A stretch of 44,536 nt of DNA from an uncultured bacterium (GTDB lineage: Bacteria > Actinomycetota > Coriobacteriia > Coriobacteriales > Coriobacteriaceae). This document shows positions 15,541-23,993 of this stretch, in pieces; positions within the stretch are counted from its first letter, which is position 1; each line of letters opens with the position of its first letter. The stretch spans positions 1 to 44,536 of the forward strand of contig CAJMOF010000016.1 of the NCBI GenBank assembly GCA_905215065.1, written 5' to 3'. A model generated the notes under the pieces. It did not search any database. It saw only the letters and a program-made list of their open reading frames with translations, and was not told where the DNA came from. Made by a program: the position numbers and the translations under genes.

Positions 15541-16438
15541 TGCAAAGAAACGTGGCGGATTGGGGCGTGGACTCAATGCTTTGGTCTCTGAGGCCGAGTA
15601 TGAGACCGGTGGTTCGTCTGCATCTGCTTCAAATGCCGTATCTGAAACAAAACTACCTATTGAGGATATCGTTCCCAACCCTAATCAACCGCGAATTCAC
15701 TTTAATGAAACTGAACTTCGCGAGTTGAGCGAGTCAATCCAAGAACATGGCGTTTTGCAGCCGCTCTTGGTTCGCAAGCATGGAAACGGCTATGAGATCA
15801 TCGCTGGCGAGCGTCGTTACCAGGCGTCAAGGCTTGCAGGTCTTGAGGAACTGCCTGTCATCATTAAAGATGTTAATGATGAAGAGATGCTGGCTCTTGC
15901 TCTTATCGAAAACCTTCAGCGTTCTGATCTGAATCCCGTCGAAGAGGCTAAGGGCTATCGCCAGCTCATCAATGCTAGCGGTATGACCCAGGAGGCATTG
16001 TCGAAGGCCGTAAGCAAGTCGCGCTCTGCAATTACAAACTCGCTGCGCCTTCTCGATCTCCCCGAAGTAGTTCAGCAGATGATTTTTGAGGGTAGACTTA
16101 CTGCTGGTCACGCACGTGCGATTCTTGCAGTTCCCTATGAGGATGCTCGAATTCGACTTGCAGAGAAGGTTGTTGCGGAGGGCCTTTCCGTAAGAGCGAC
16201 AGAAAATCTTGCTCCATTGTTTTCTGCCGGAGAGACACCTAAGACGCCGCGGCCTGCAACGCCTCAGTCTTTTAAAAAGGCTGCGCGTGTGCTTCGTCAG
16301 GTATTTAATACCAACGTTCGTGTGAAGAGCTCGCGTGGAAAGAATAAGATTGAGATTGAGTTTAAAGACGAGGAAGAGCTCTCTCGTATTCTTGGTGAAA
16401 TGATTCAGTTTGATCAAGGAGGCCAAGATGAGGAATAA
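15533..16438 (+). CDS. parB: Chromosome partition protein ParB (Spo0J)
   Basis: CTP-binding DNA clamp that loads at parS and spreads. The 301 residues hold the CTP-pocket motifs GERRYQA (92-98) and ENLQR (126-130), the helix-turn-helix MTQEALSKAVSKSRSAITNS (about 151-170), and a C-terminal dimerisation domain (KIEIEFKDEEELSRIL). The GTG start has AGAGGTGATC just upstream and lies within parA. It overlaps the next small gene by 11 nt. Confidence 0.97.
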   Translation: MPSAKKRGGLGRGLNALVSEAEYETGGSSASASNAVSETKLPIEDIVPNPNQPRIHFNETELRELSESIQEHGVLQPLLVRKHGNGYEIIAGERRYQASRLAGLEELPVIIKDVNDEEMLALALIENLQRSDLNPVEEAKGYRQLINASGMTQEALSKAVSKSRSAITNSLRLLDLPEVVQQMIFEGRLTAGHARAILAVPYEDARIRLAEKVVAEGLSVRATENLAPLFSAGETPKTPRPATPQSFKKAARVLRQVFNTNVRVKSSRGKNKIEIEFKDEEELSRILGEMIQFDQGGQDEE

Positions 16439-16682
16439 GATTTTTACTGCGATTGCATTGGCGACGACTGTCGCGGCTGGTGCCTTTGCTGGCTATAAGA
16501 TCGCGACAGACGATGAACTTCGAGGTCGTTTGCTTCGTGGTGCGCAAGATATTGTCGATACTTCCAAGAAGAAAATGGATGTTATGACAGAAGATGTTGC
16601 CATGCGCACTGCTCAGGTAACAAAAAATCCTAAGATTAATCAAGGTTGGGTTAGCAACCAATGGGAAAATGTAGGCTATTAG
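16428..16682 (+). CDS. Small membrane-anchored protein (YtxH-like)
   Basis: The 84-residue protein has a single hydrophobic segment near the N-terminus (IFTAIALATTVAAGAFAGYKIA), then a charged soluble part with DDELRGRLLRGAQDIVDTSKKK. This resembles small YtxH-type proteins, but the match is to the general plan only. The ATG is preceded by AAGGAGG and overlaps parB by 11 nt, so it is the last gene of the parAB operon. Function unknown. A terminator follows. Confidence 0.8.
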   Translation: MRNKIFTAIALATTVAAGAFAGYKIATDDELRGRLLRGAQDIVDTSKKKMDVMTEDVAMRTAQVTKNPKINQGWVSNQWENVGY

Positions 16683-16710
16683 GTACCTAACAATTACCCT
16701 GCATATTTTG

Positions 16711-16752
16711 AGCGGCCCTTGTCTGATTCATGAGACAAGGGCTGCTTATTTT
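16711..16752 (+). terminator. Terminator of the parAB operon
   Basis: A 14-bp stem with one G-U pair (16711-16724 with 16733-16746), an 8-nt loop, then TTATTTT. It ends the rightward transcript ahead of the convergent rlmN gene. Confidence 0.85.
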
Positions 16753-16799
16753 GTCCGTAAACAATGGGGAAGCTAGCAGCGGTCCAAAATTGAGGTCAA

Positions 16800-16842
16800 T
16801 AAATGAAACGGCCCCTGTTGCATATCCTGCAACAGGGGCCGT
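16800..16842 (-). terminator. Terminator of rlmN
   Basis: A perfect 15-bp stem (16808-16822 with 16828-16842) with a 5-nt loop is followed leftward by TTTCATTTATT. It lies about 40 bp beyond the rlmN stop. Confidence 0.85.
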
Positions 16843-16846
16843 CCGA

Positions 16847-16862
16847 TGTTTCACATGAAACG
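16847..16862. promoter_or_regulatory. Imperfect parS-like site after rlmN
   Basis: TGTTTCACATGAAACG matches parS at 14 of 16 positions. It sits in the 38 bp between the rlmN stop and its terminator, about 2.2 kb from the perfect cluster. ParB binding is plausible but unproven. Confidence 0.55.
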
Positions 16863-16880
16863 TTTTGGAGTGCGACTCCC

Positions 16881-17933
16881 CTATGCGCTCTTCTGAACTT
16901 TGAAGCGCTGTTTCAGCTGTCCGCAAGCGGCGTCAATATCGTTACCACGGGAGTTACGAATCGTGGTCTCGATGCCACGGGACTCAAGACGACGCTGAAG
17001 ATCCTCAACCTTATGAATCGGCGACGGCTTGAGCGGGCTGCCCTCGATGTCGTTAAGTTGAATCAGGTTAACGTGGCACAGCGTTCCCTCGCAGAAGTCG
17101 CAGAGTGCCTGCATCTCGGGATTCGTATCGTTGACGCCTTCAATCATGGCATACTCATAGGTCGGGCGGCGGCCAGTCTTCTCGGTGTAGAGCTGAAGCG
17201 CTTCGTGAAGGCGAAGCAGCGTGTATTTCTTAACACCGGGCATGAGCTTATTGCGCGTCGACTGGATGGCGGAATGCAGGGAAACGGCAAGAGTGAACTG
17301 CTCGGGGATATCGGCAAATTTGCGAATACCGGGAATAACGCCGCTGGTAGAGACGGTGAGGTGACGAGCGCCGATACCGATACCATCGGGGTCGTTGAGG
17401 ATACGCAATGCCTTGAGAACCTCGTCGTAGTTGGCAAACGGCTCGCCCTGGCCCATGAAGACAACGCTTGTGGCACGCTCGCCAAAGTCGTTGGATACAT
17501 GAAGCACCTGGTCGACGATCTCTTGAGCGGTCAGAGAGCGCTTGAGGCCGTTGAGACCGGTAGCGCAAAAGGCGCAGCCCATGCCGCAGCCTGCCTGGGT
17601 TGAAACGCAGACGGAAAGTTTGTTACGACGGGGCATGCCGACAGTCTCGACGGAAATGCCATCGTGGTACTCGAGCAGATACTTGCGCGAGCCATCTTTG
17701 GAAACCTGCTTGGTGAGTTCAGTCGGCGTATCAAAGGCAAAAGCCTCTTTAAGCTGCTCACGGAAAGCCTTGGGAAGGTTGGTCATATCGTCAAACGAAC
17801 AAACGTTCTTCTCAAAGACCCATTCGATGAGCTGCTTCGCGCGGAAGGCGGGCTGGCCAAGTTCGGCCACGAGCTCGCGAATATCGTTTTGGCTCAAGTC
17901 GCGAATGTCCTGAGATTTAGTCCTGGGATTCAT
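16881..17933 (-). CDS. rlmN: 23S rRNA/tRNA adenine-C2 methyltransferase RlmN
   Basis: Radical-SAM enzyme that methylates A2503 of 23S rRNA and A37 of some tRNAs. In the 350 residues the iron-sulfur ligands are C116, C120 and C123 (AGCGMGCAFCATG) and the catalytic C-terminal cysteine is C337 (DIDAACGQL). Family segments VVFMGQGEP and LAVSLHSA are present. The start is ATG 17933 with GAAAGG upstream. It is divergent from ddl. Confidence 0.97.
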   Translation of the reverse strand: MNPRTKSQDIRDLSQNDIRELVAELGQPAFRAKQLIEWVFEKNVCSFDDMTNLPKAFREQLKEAFAFDTPTELTKQVSKDGSRKYLLEYHDGISVETVGMPRRNKLSVCVSTQAGCGMGCAFCATGLNGLKRSLTAQEIVDQVLHVSNDFGERATSVVFMGQGEPFANYDEVLKALRILNDPDGIGIGARHLTVSTSGVIPGIRKFADIPEQFTLAVSLHSAIQSTRNKLMPGVKKYTLLRLHEALQLYTEKTGRRPTYEYAMIEGVNDTNPEMQALCDFCEGTLCHVNLIQLNDIEGSPLKPSPIHKVEDLQRRLESRGIETTIRNSRGNDIDAACGQLKQRFKVQKSA

Positions 17934-17948
17934 GGAAGCCTTTCGATT

Positions 17949-17978
17949 TTGGGGAAACGTAGAGGGTATCGCTACAAT
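17949..17978 (+). promoter_or_regulatory. Probable ddl promoter
   Basis: A -10 box TACAAT (17973-17978) with a weak -35 TTGGGG (17949-17954) at 18 bp spacing, in the 85-bp gap between divergent rlmN and ddl. The -35 is a poor match but resembles the one at the tRNA-Lys gene. Confidence 0.5.
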
Positions 17979-18018
17979 ATGGTATCAGCTGCAGAAATTA
18001 TAGAGGAGGAGTCTGCCC

Positions 18019-18984
18019 ATGCCGGGTAAAAGCCTAGAGAACATGCACGTAGCGGTCTTGGCGGGCGGTCATTCCGCCGAGCGCGAGATCTCGCTCGATT
18101 CGGGAAAGAACGTTGTGGTGGCACTGAAAGAAGCCGGCTACACCTCGGTGGAGCTGCTTGACACGGCCGCTGATGACTTTATGGTAACCATGGCGACCGG
18201 CGGATTCGATGTGGCATTTATCGCCATGCACGGCGCCGGCGGTGAGGATGGCGCCATGCAGGGTGCCATGGAGACCCTGGGTATCCCCTACACGGCCTCG
18301 GGCGTACTTGCCAGCGCCTGCGGTGCCGACAAGGAGGTCTCTAAGCTCCTATACGCCAAGGCGGGCATTCCCATTGCCCCCGGCCTTGCGCTCGAGGTGG
18401 GCGATGAAGTCGATATCGATCATATCGTTGAGGTTTGTGGCGAACGCTGCTTTGTGAAGCCGGCCGTCAACGGTTCCAGCTATGGCATTTCCCTGGTCCA
18501 TGAGCCCTCCGAGCTGCCCGCGGCAATCGCCAAGGCGTTTGAGTACGGCGACAAAGTGCTGGTCGAGAAGTGCATCGAGGGTACCGAGATCACCGTCGGC
18601 GTATACGGCGAAGATGACGTACGCGCCCTGCCGATTGTCGAGATTCGTAAGCCCGAGGACTGCGAGTTCTACGATCTGGACGTGAAGTATGTCGACCCTA
18701 CGGATATCCATCGCATTCCGGCGCAGATTTCACCCGAGAATTACGCTCGCGCTCAGGAACTTGCCTGTGCCGCTCACAAGGCCCTCGGTTGCCTGGGTAT
18801 CTCGCGCAGCGACTTTATTGTGAGCGAGGACGGCCCCGTTATCCTCGAGACCAATACCATTCCCGGCATGACCGATACGTCGCTGTATCCGGATGAGATC
18901 CGCCACACCGACGACATGACGTTCCCGCAGGTCTGTGACAGCCTGATCCGTATGGGCCTTCGTCGAGCGGGCATTGCATGCTAA
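18019..18984 (+). CDS. ddl: D-alanine--D-alanine ligase
   Basis: ATP-grasp enzyme that joins two D-alanines for peptidoglycan precursors. In the 321 residues the N-terminal substrate loop is GGHSAEREISLDSG (16-29). Then come HGAGGEDGAMQG (from 71), the ATP-grasp core EKCIEGTEITVGVYG, and the metal-binding C-terminal ILETNTIPGMTDTSLYP. AGGAGG precedes the ATG. It overlaps the next gene by 7 nt, which couples a cell-wall gene to a DNA-repair helicase. Confidence 0.95.
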   Translation: MPGKSLENMHVAVLAGGHSAEREISLDSGKNVVVALKEAGYTSVELLDTAADDFMVTMATGGFDVAFIAMHGAGGEDGAMQGAMETLGIPYTASGVLASACGADKEVSKLLYAKAGIPIAPGLALEVGDEVDIDHIVEVCGERCFVKPAVNGSSYGISLVHEPSELPAAIAKAFEYGDKVLVEKCIEGTEITVGVYGEDDVRALPIVEIRKPEDCEFYDLDVKYVDPTDIHRIPAQISPENYARAQELACAAHKALGCLGISRSDFIVSEDGPVILETNTIPGMTDTSLYPDEIRHTDDMTFPQVCDSLIRMGLRRAGIAC

Positions 18985-21872
18985 TCGAGGACGCGGTTTC
19001 GTCAGGAACGCCGCAGTTTGTCATCGACTCCTATGCCACGCTTGCCGACCGCGCCAAAACGCAGTCCTTCGGCCTTATCGAGGAAGATGTGATTGTCCTC
19101 GATACCGAGACCACGGGTCTTTCGGTGCAGGACAACGAGCTGATCGAGATCTCGGCGGCCCGTCTTTCGGGCCGCGAGGTCATCGACCGCTTCGATACCT
19201 TCGTGCATCCCAAACAGCTGATTCCCGCCGAGATTACCGAGCTCACGAGCATTACAAATGCCGATGTGGCAGATGCCCCGTCGGCGGTTGAGGCCGTCGC
19301 CGCTCTCGCCGATTTTGTCGGTGGCTGCCCGGTGATCGCACACAACGCCACGTTCGACCGCTCGTTTATCGAGTCGGTCAAAGGCGGCGTCAACGTGAGC
19401 GATATTTGGATCGATTCGCTGGCGCTGTCGCGCATCGCGCTTCCGCGCCTGGCCTCGCACAAGCTGTCTTTTATGGCCGATCTGTTTGGCTGCGACTCGG
19501 TATCACACCGTGCCAATGCCGACGTCGACGCCCTGTGTGGCGTATGGCGCGTGTTGCTCGTGGCGCTCACCGACTTGCCCCAGGGCCTCATGGCGCGCCT
19601 AGCCGACATGCATCCGGACGTGCCTTGGTCCTATCGTCCTATCTTCTCATTCTTGGCAGGGCAGAACCCTGGTTCTATCTTCTCTCTCAGCGCCGCTCGT
19701 GCTGACGTTCTCAAGGCCGATCGCGCCGACGATCGGGTGGACGCCGATGAGCTGCCGGTTCTCAAGATGCCGAGTCGTGAGGAGATCGAGGCAGACTATG
19801 CACCAGGTGGCCTGGTCAATCGCATGTATCCCACCTACGAGCCGCGTGATGAGCAGATCGCGATGGCGCTCGAGGTCCGCGATGCGCTGGTCACGGGCAC
19901 TCATCGAGTAATTGAGGCAGGCACAGGCGTCGGCAAATCGATGGCCTATCTGGTGCCTTTTGCCGAGGCAGCACGCCGTAACAACATCACGGTTGGTATT
20001 GCGACCAAATCGAACAATCTTGCCGACCAGCTCATGTACCATGAGCTGCCAAAACTTGCCGAGCAACTGGACGGTGGTCTGTCATTTTGCGCTCTCAAGG
20101 GGTATGACCACTATCCGTGCCTGCGCAAGCTTGAGCGCATGAGCCGCGGCCAGGTCGAGATTACCGCCAAGCGCGATCCGGCGGACACGCTCACGGCGGT
20201 CGCGGTCATTATGGCGTACGTCTGCCAATCAGCCGATGGCGACCTCGACTCGCTCGGCATTCGGTGGCGCAGCGTCAACCGTCCCGACTTTACGACGGCC
20301 TCGCGCGAGTGTGCTCGTCGCCTCTGCCCGTTTTTCCCTGATAAATGTTTGGTCCACGGCGCTCGCCGTCGTGCGGCGCATGCCGATGTGGTGGTCACCA
20401 ACCATTCCCTGCTGTTCCGCAACGTCGCGGCCGAGGGCAGGATTTTGCCGCCGATTCGTCATTGGGTAATCGACGAGGCCCATTCCATCGAGCGCGAGGC
20501 GCGCCGTCAGTGGGCGCGTGTGGTGTCGGCGGACGAATCACGCGTTCTGTTTGAGCGTCTGGGTGGCTCGAGCACCGGCGCGCTAAGCCAGGTTTCCCGT
20601 GATTTGGCAACCTCCGAGGGCTCTACGCTCTATCTGGGCCTTACTGCCAAGGCGACGTCGACGGTTGCGCGCGCGAGCATGGCGATTGCCGGCGTGTTCG
20701 ATGGCGTTCGCGAGCTCGGTCGCCGTGCCCGTGGGGGCTATGACAATGCCAATCTATGGATTGGCCCCGAGCTGCGCGAATCTGACGACTGGCATGATTT
20801 CTTACAGTCGGCCTACACTGGCATCGACGCATTGGAACAAGCTGGCAAGAGCGTCGACGCGCTGGTGCAAGCCGTCGCCGCCGACAAGCCAGAGGTTGTT
20901 GTCGACCTGGGTGATATCTCGCGCCGCCTGCACGAGCTGGCCGAGAACCTAAAACTCATCATTGATGGTACCGATGAACACTACGTGTATTCGCTGCAGG
21001 TCAATCGCAGGCTGCGTGCCGGCGGAGAGTCAATGACCGCAGAGCGCATCGACATTGGCGAGGCCTTGGCAACCGAGTGGCTGCCCGAGGTTCACACGGC
21101 TATCTTTGCCTCGGCGACCATGACGGTGTCCAAAAGCTTTGAACACTTTAACCATGCGGTCGGCCTCGATCGCATCGGTGCTTCAGCATCCTCATCGCTG
21201 CACTTGGACTCGAGCTACGACTTCGATTCGAATATGGCCGTGGTTGTGGCTGGGGATATTCCCGATCCACGCGACCGCGAAGGCTATCTTTCGGCGCTCG
21301 AGCGCGTGCTGGTCGACGCCCATCTTGCCATGGGCGGATCGGTGCTCACGTTGTTCACCAATCGGCGCGACATGGAGGACCTATACGCCCGCGTTGAGCC
21401 CAAGATGGCCCGTGCGGGTCTGGAGCTCAACTGCCAGCAGCGCAACTCATCTCCTCGTCGCCTGCGCGACCGGTTTATCAACGAACCGACCTCGTCGCTT
21501 TTTGCGCTCAAGGCCTTCTGGGAGGGGTTTGATGCCAGCGGCGAGACGCTGCGCTGCGTCATCATTCCCAAGTTGCCGTTCTCGAGCCCCACGGACCCGC
21601 TCTCGTGCGAGCGCAACCTGCGCGAAGACCGCGCATGGGCGCGCTATTCGCTGCCCGAGGCGGTGCTCGAGGTTAAGCAGGCCGCGGGGCGTTTGATTCG
21701 CTCGTCGACCGATAGCGGTGTGCTGATCTTGGCGGATCCTCGCCTGGTGACGAAGGGCTATGGCAAGAAGTTCTTAACGTCGCTGCCCACGAGCTCCTAC
21801 CAGCGCATCGAATCGGCGCAGATCGGGCACTATCTACAGCTGTGGCGTGCACGCCACGAGCGGCGGCGCTAA
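18978..21872 (+). CDS. dinG: DnaQ-type exonuclease fused to DinG-family helicase
   Basis: The 964-residue protein has two enzymes in series. Residues about 35-200 are a DEDDh 3'-5' exonuclease: DTETTG (42-47), HNATFD (122-127) and HRANADVD (177-184). The rest is an XPD/DinG-type helicase: Walker A EAGTGVGKS (about 313-321), the iron-sulfur cysteines (GYDHYPC, then CARRLCPFFPDKC), DEAH box VIDEAH (about 497), and C-terminal motif VI near QAAGRLIRS. The layout matches Gram-positive DinG with an exonuclease domain. It likely acts on recombination or damage intermediates. The end overlaps the convergent WYL gene by 4 nt. Confidence 0.93.
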   Translation: MLIEDAVSSGTPQFVIDSYATLADRAKTQSFGLIEEDVIVLDTETTGLSVQDNELIEISAARLSGREVIDRFDTFVHPKQLIPAEITELTSITNADVADAPSAVEAVAALADFVGGCPVIAHNATFDRSFIESVKGGVNVSDIWIDSLALSRIALPRLASHKLSFMADLFGCDSVSHRANADVDALCGVWRVLLVALTDLPQGLMARLADMHPDVPWSYRPIFSFLAGQNPGSIFSLSAARADVLKADRADDRVDADELPVLKMPSREEIEADYAPGGLVNRMYPTYEPRDEQIAMALEVRDALVTGTHRVIEAGTGVGKSMAYLVPFAEAARRNNITVGIATKSNNLADQLMYHELPKLAEQLDGGLSFCALKGYDHYPCLRKLERMSRGQVEITAKRDPADTLTAVAVIMAYVCQSADGDLDSLGIRWRSVNRPDFTTASRECARRLCPFFPDKCLVHGARRRAAHADVVVTNHSLLFRNVAAEGRILPPIRHWVIDEAHSIEREARRQWARVVSADESRVLFERLGGSSTGALSQVSRDLATSEGSTLYLGLTAKATSTVARASMAIAGVFDGVRELGRRARGGYDNANLWIGPELRESDDWHDFLQSAYTGIDALEQAGKSVDALVQAVAADKPEVVVDLGDISRRLHELAENLKLIIDGTDEHYVYSLQVNRRLRAGGESMTAERIDIGEALATEWLPEVHTAIFASATMTVSKSFEHFNHAVGLDRIGASASSSLHLDSSYDFDSNMAVVVAGDIPDPRDREGYLSALERVLVDAHLAMGGSVLTLFTNRRDMEDLYARVEPKMARAGLELNCQQRNSSPRRLRDRFINEPTSSLFALKAFWEGFDASGETLRCVIIPKLPFSSPTDPLSCERNLREDRAWARYSLPEAVLEVKQAAGRLIRSSTDSGVLILADPRLVTKGYGKKFLTSLPTSSYQRIESAQIGHYLQLWRARHERRR

Positions 21873-22786
21873 AGCGGACAGACGAGGGTTTTTGCCATAT
21901 CGCACAGACGCTTTGACAGGGCGGGGTCATCCAAGATGCGGATGGCTCCGCCCGCTGCGATTATCTGGCTCAGCAGCCAACGCTCGGAGCCGTAATGTAC
22001 GGTTACCGTTGCCATGTCTGTCCCGCTGCGTTCGATGAGGGTGATGCCGGCCCAGTCCAGATGCTCCGCCATATCGAATGGCATCAAGAGCTTTGCGCTA
22101 CGCTGCGTCCGGGCAAGGGAATCGTGGAGGGATGCAACGTCCGGTGCGTGAGGCACGACGGAGTCTTCCGTCAAGGCGAGTCCCTCGATTTTATCCATGC
22201 GATAGGTGCGCTGCTCATCGACCGCGATGTCCCAGGCAATCAGATATGTTTGGTCGCCGTTTGCTGTAATGCGCAAGGGGTCGACCAGGCGCTCGCGTGG
22301 CCGCGCATCGTCCATCGAGCGATACGAGATACGACAGCGAACACCGTCCTGAATGGCGCAGCTCAGCTGCTGCCAGTGCGACCCGTGGTTGACGGTGTCA
22401 AAGACGTGCTGGTTATAGCCGAGCTCTTCGGGTAGAAGAGCATGTCGAATTCGAGCCGCCGCCTGGGGCTCGATCCCCAACGATTCAAGTTCGTGGTTGA
22501 GCACAGCGCCCTCGGCGGCACTCAGGCGCAGCGGTAGTACACGCCCGGCGTCACCGGTGAGGACCACGCGCTCGCCGTGGCATTCGCAGATGATACGCGC
22601 ACCCGATTCTCGGTCCGCGAGCGTCGAGACGATCTCGAGAATCTCGTCGAGCGACGCCCCCGTGATGTCAAAGCGACTGCAAATCTCGGTTCGTGTCATG
22701 CCGCTCTCGCCGGCGGCGTAGAGGGCCTCCATGATGTCGATGGCGCGCGAGAGCCTCTGCTCGCTGGTGAGTTTACGCACGGGCAT
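21869..22786 (-). CDS. WYL-domain transcriptional regulator (second of a pair)
   Basis: About 305 residues: an N-terminal winged helix (RLSRAIDIMEALYAAGESGMTRTEICSRF) and a WYL domain with ISYRSMDDARPRERLVDPLRI and TYLIAWDIAVDEQRTYRMDKIEGL. WYL domains sense single-stranded nucleic acid or nucleotides in several regulators. The start is uncertain: ATG 22786 lies inside the upstream gene and suits coupled translation. TTG 22807 is in frame, but has no ribosome site. The pair is arranged like PafB-PafC of other actinobacteria. Confidence 0.85.
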   Translation of the reverse strand: MPVRKLTSEQRLSRAIDIMEALYAAGESGMTRTEICSRFDITGASLDEILEIVSTLADRESGARIICECHGERVVLTGDAGRVLPLRLSAAEGAVLNHELESLGIEPQAAARIRHALLPEELGYNQHVFDTVNHGSHWQQLSCAIQDGVRCRISYRSMDDARPRERLVDPLRITANGDQTYLIAWDIAVDEQRTYRMDKIEGLALTEDSVVPHAPDVASLHDSLARTQRSAKLLMPFDMAEHLDWAGITLIERSGTDMATVTVHYGSERWLLSQIIAAGGAIRILDDPALSKRLCDMAKTLVCPL

Positions 22787-23795
22787 GCTCGTGCACCGTC
22801 CTTTCAATGAGGTGGTTCCACGCCTGCTTGAGCGATTTGGGGGCCATGGGCCTCATGCCGTCCATGGCGTGGGCCATGCAAAATGAGGCGGCGGCTTCAA
22901 GATCGCGCACGTCAACGGTCCAAGTCCATCCCGAATCGGTGTGTGCGAGCTCACCTCGCCCGCGCGTGAGGCCGTTGATCATATCGATCTGCGTCTGCGG
23001 GGCGAACGAGAACGTAGCCGCAACGGGCGGGCGGTCGGCAAAATCGAATTCAAAGAACAGGTAGTCGTTGAGATTGAAGTCTGCAGGGATGGCGTAGGCC
23101 TTCGAAGGACGCCAAGCGCGAACGATACGGTCGCAGCGGAATGTCCTGATGTCGTCGGTGGCATTGTCGAGGCCGCAGAAGTACGCAACGCCCTCGCGCT
23201 CGAACATGCCGTAGACGCAGACGGTACGCTCTTTCTGCTCACCGCGTCCGTTCTGATATAAAAATCGCAGTGCGCATCGCTCGGCAAAGGCGCTCCATAC
23301 CGCATCGACGGTGGGAGAGCGGCGGATCGGTGCTTCGTCCGCCGTTGTCCTGCCGGTGAGGTAGGCAATCTTGGAACGAATATCGGCAAGCGGCGCGGCA
23401 AAAGTGGATGAGCCGGCCGCTATTGTCTGGTCGATAGCGTTGAGCAGGATATCGGCGTCGTCTGCGGTGATGAGGCCGCCTGCCGCAAACGTGTGCTCGC
23501 GGTCGATTGTCCATGAGCTTTCCTCGGTCTCCTGCGCGCCGGCGGGGCGAACCTCCTTGATTAAGATGCCGCGTTCGAGCAGTTTGTCACGATCGCGCCG
23601 AAACTTGCGCTTATCCGAGTCGATGTTGCCCGAGCCATATCCCAGGTCAGAATCCAAGACGATCTGCTCGGTCGTCAGCGGTTCGGGGGAGCTGTTGAGC
23701 ACAAAGAAAAGATTGAGGATGCGCTGGGCCGTTTTATCGAAACTGGGCTCCGAATTCCCCTGTTTAATTGTCGCGGTCGTGTCGCTTGCCGTCAT
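22773..23795 (-). CDS. WYL-domain transcriptional regulator (first of a pair)
   Basis: In the 340 residues an N-terminal helix-turn-helix (FDKTAQRILNLFFVLN...SDKRKFRRDRDKLLERGI) is followed by a WYL domain (FLYQNGRGEQKERTVCVYGM, VAYFCGLDNATDDIRTFRCDRIV). ATG 23795 has GAGGA upstream. The stop lies 14 nt inside the next WYL gene, so two paralogous regulators are made together and may form a heterodimer. PafBC, a comparable pair in mycobacteria, switches on DNA-damage genes; a similar role here is inference. Confidence 0.87.
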   Translation of the reverse strand: MTASDTTATIKQGNSEPSFDKTAQRILNLFFVLNSSPEPLTTEQIVLDSDLGYGSGNIDSDKRKFRRDRDKLLERGILIKEVRPAGAQETEESSWTIDREHTFAAGGLITADDADILLNAIDQTIAAGSSTFAAPLADIRSKIAYLTGRTTADEAPIRRSPTVDAVWSAFAERCALRFLYQNGRGEQKERTVCVYGMFEREGVAYFCGLDNATDDIRTFRCDRIVRAWRPSKAYAIPADFNLNDYLFFEFDFADRPPVAATFSFAPQTQIDMINGLTRGRGELAHTDSGWTWTVDVRDLEAAASFCMAHAMDGMRPMAPKSLKQAWNHLIERTVHEHARA

Positions 23796-23993
23796 AGAGT
23801 CCTCGCATGAGAAGGTGGTTTGCTGCCATGATTTTAGTCCGATATGGAGATTAGGCTATATCCTTGTCCGCTCGGGGCGTTAAGATGGCCCGAATTCGGT
23901 CGTTTGCGCTCGCTCGGGGTATACTTTCGACTATATACGGTTCTAATGTGCATACATTGGGCCTATTTGTCGGATTATGGATGTGGAGCGCAC

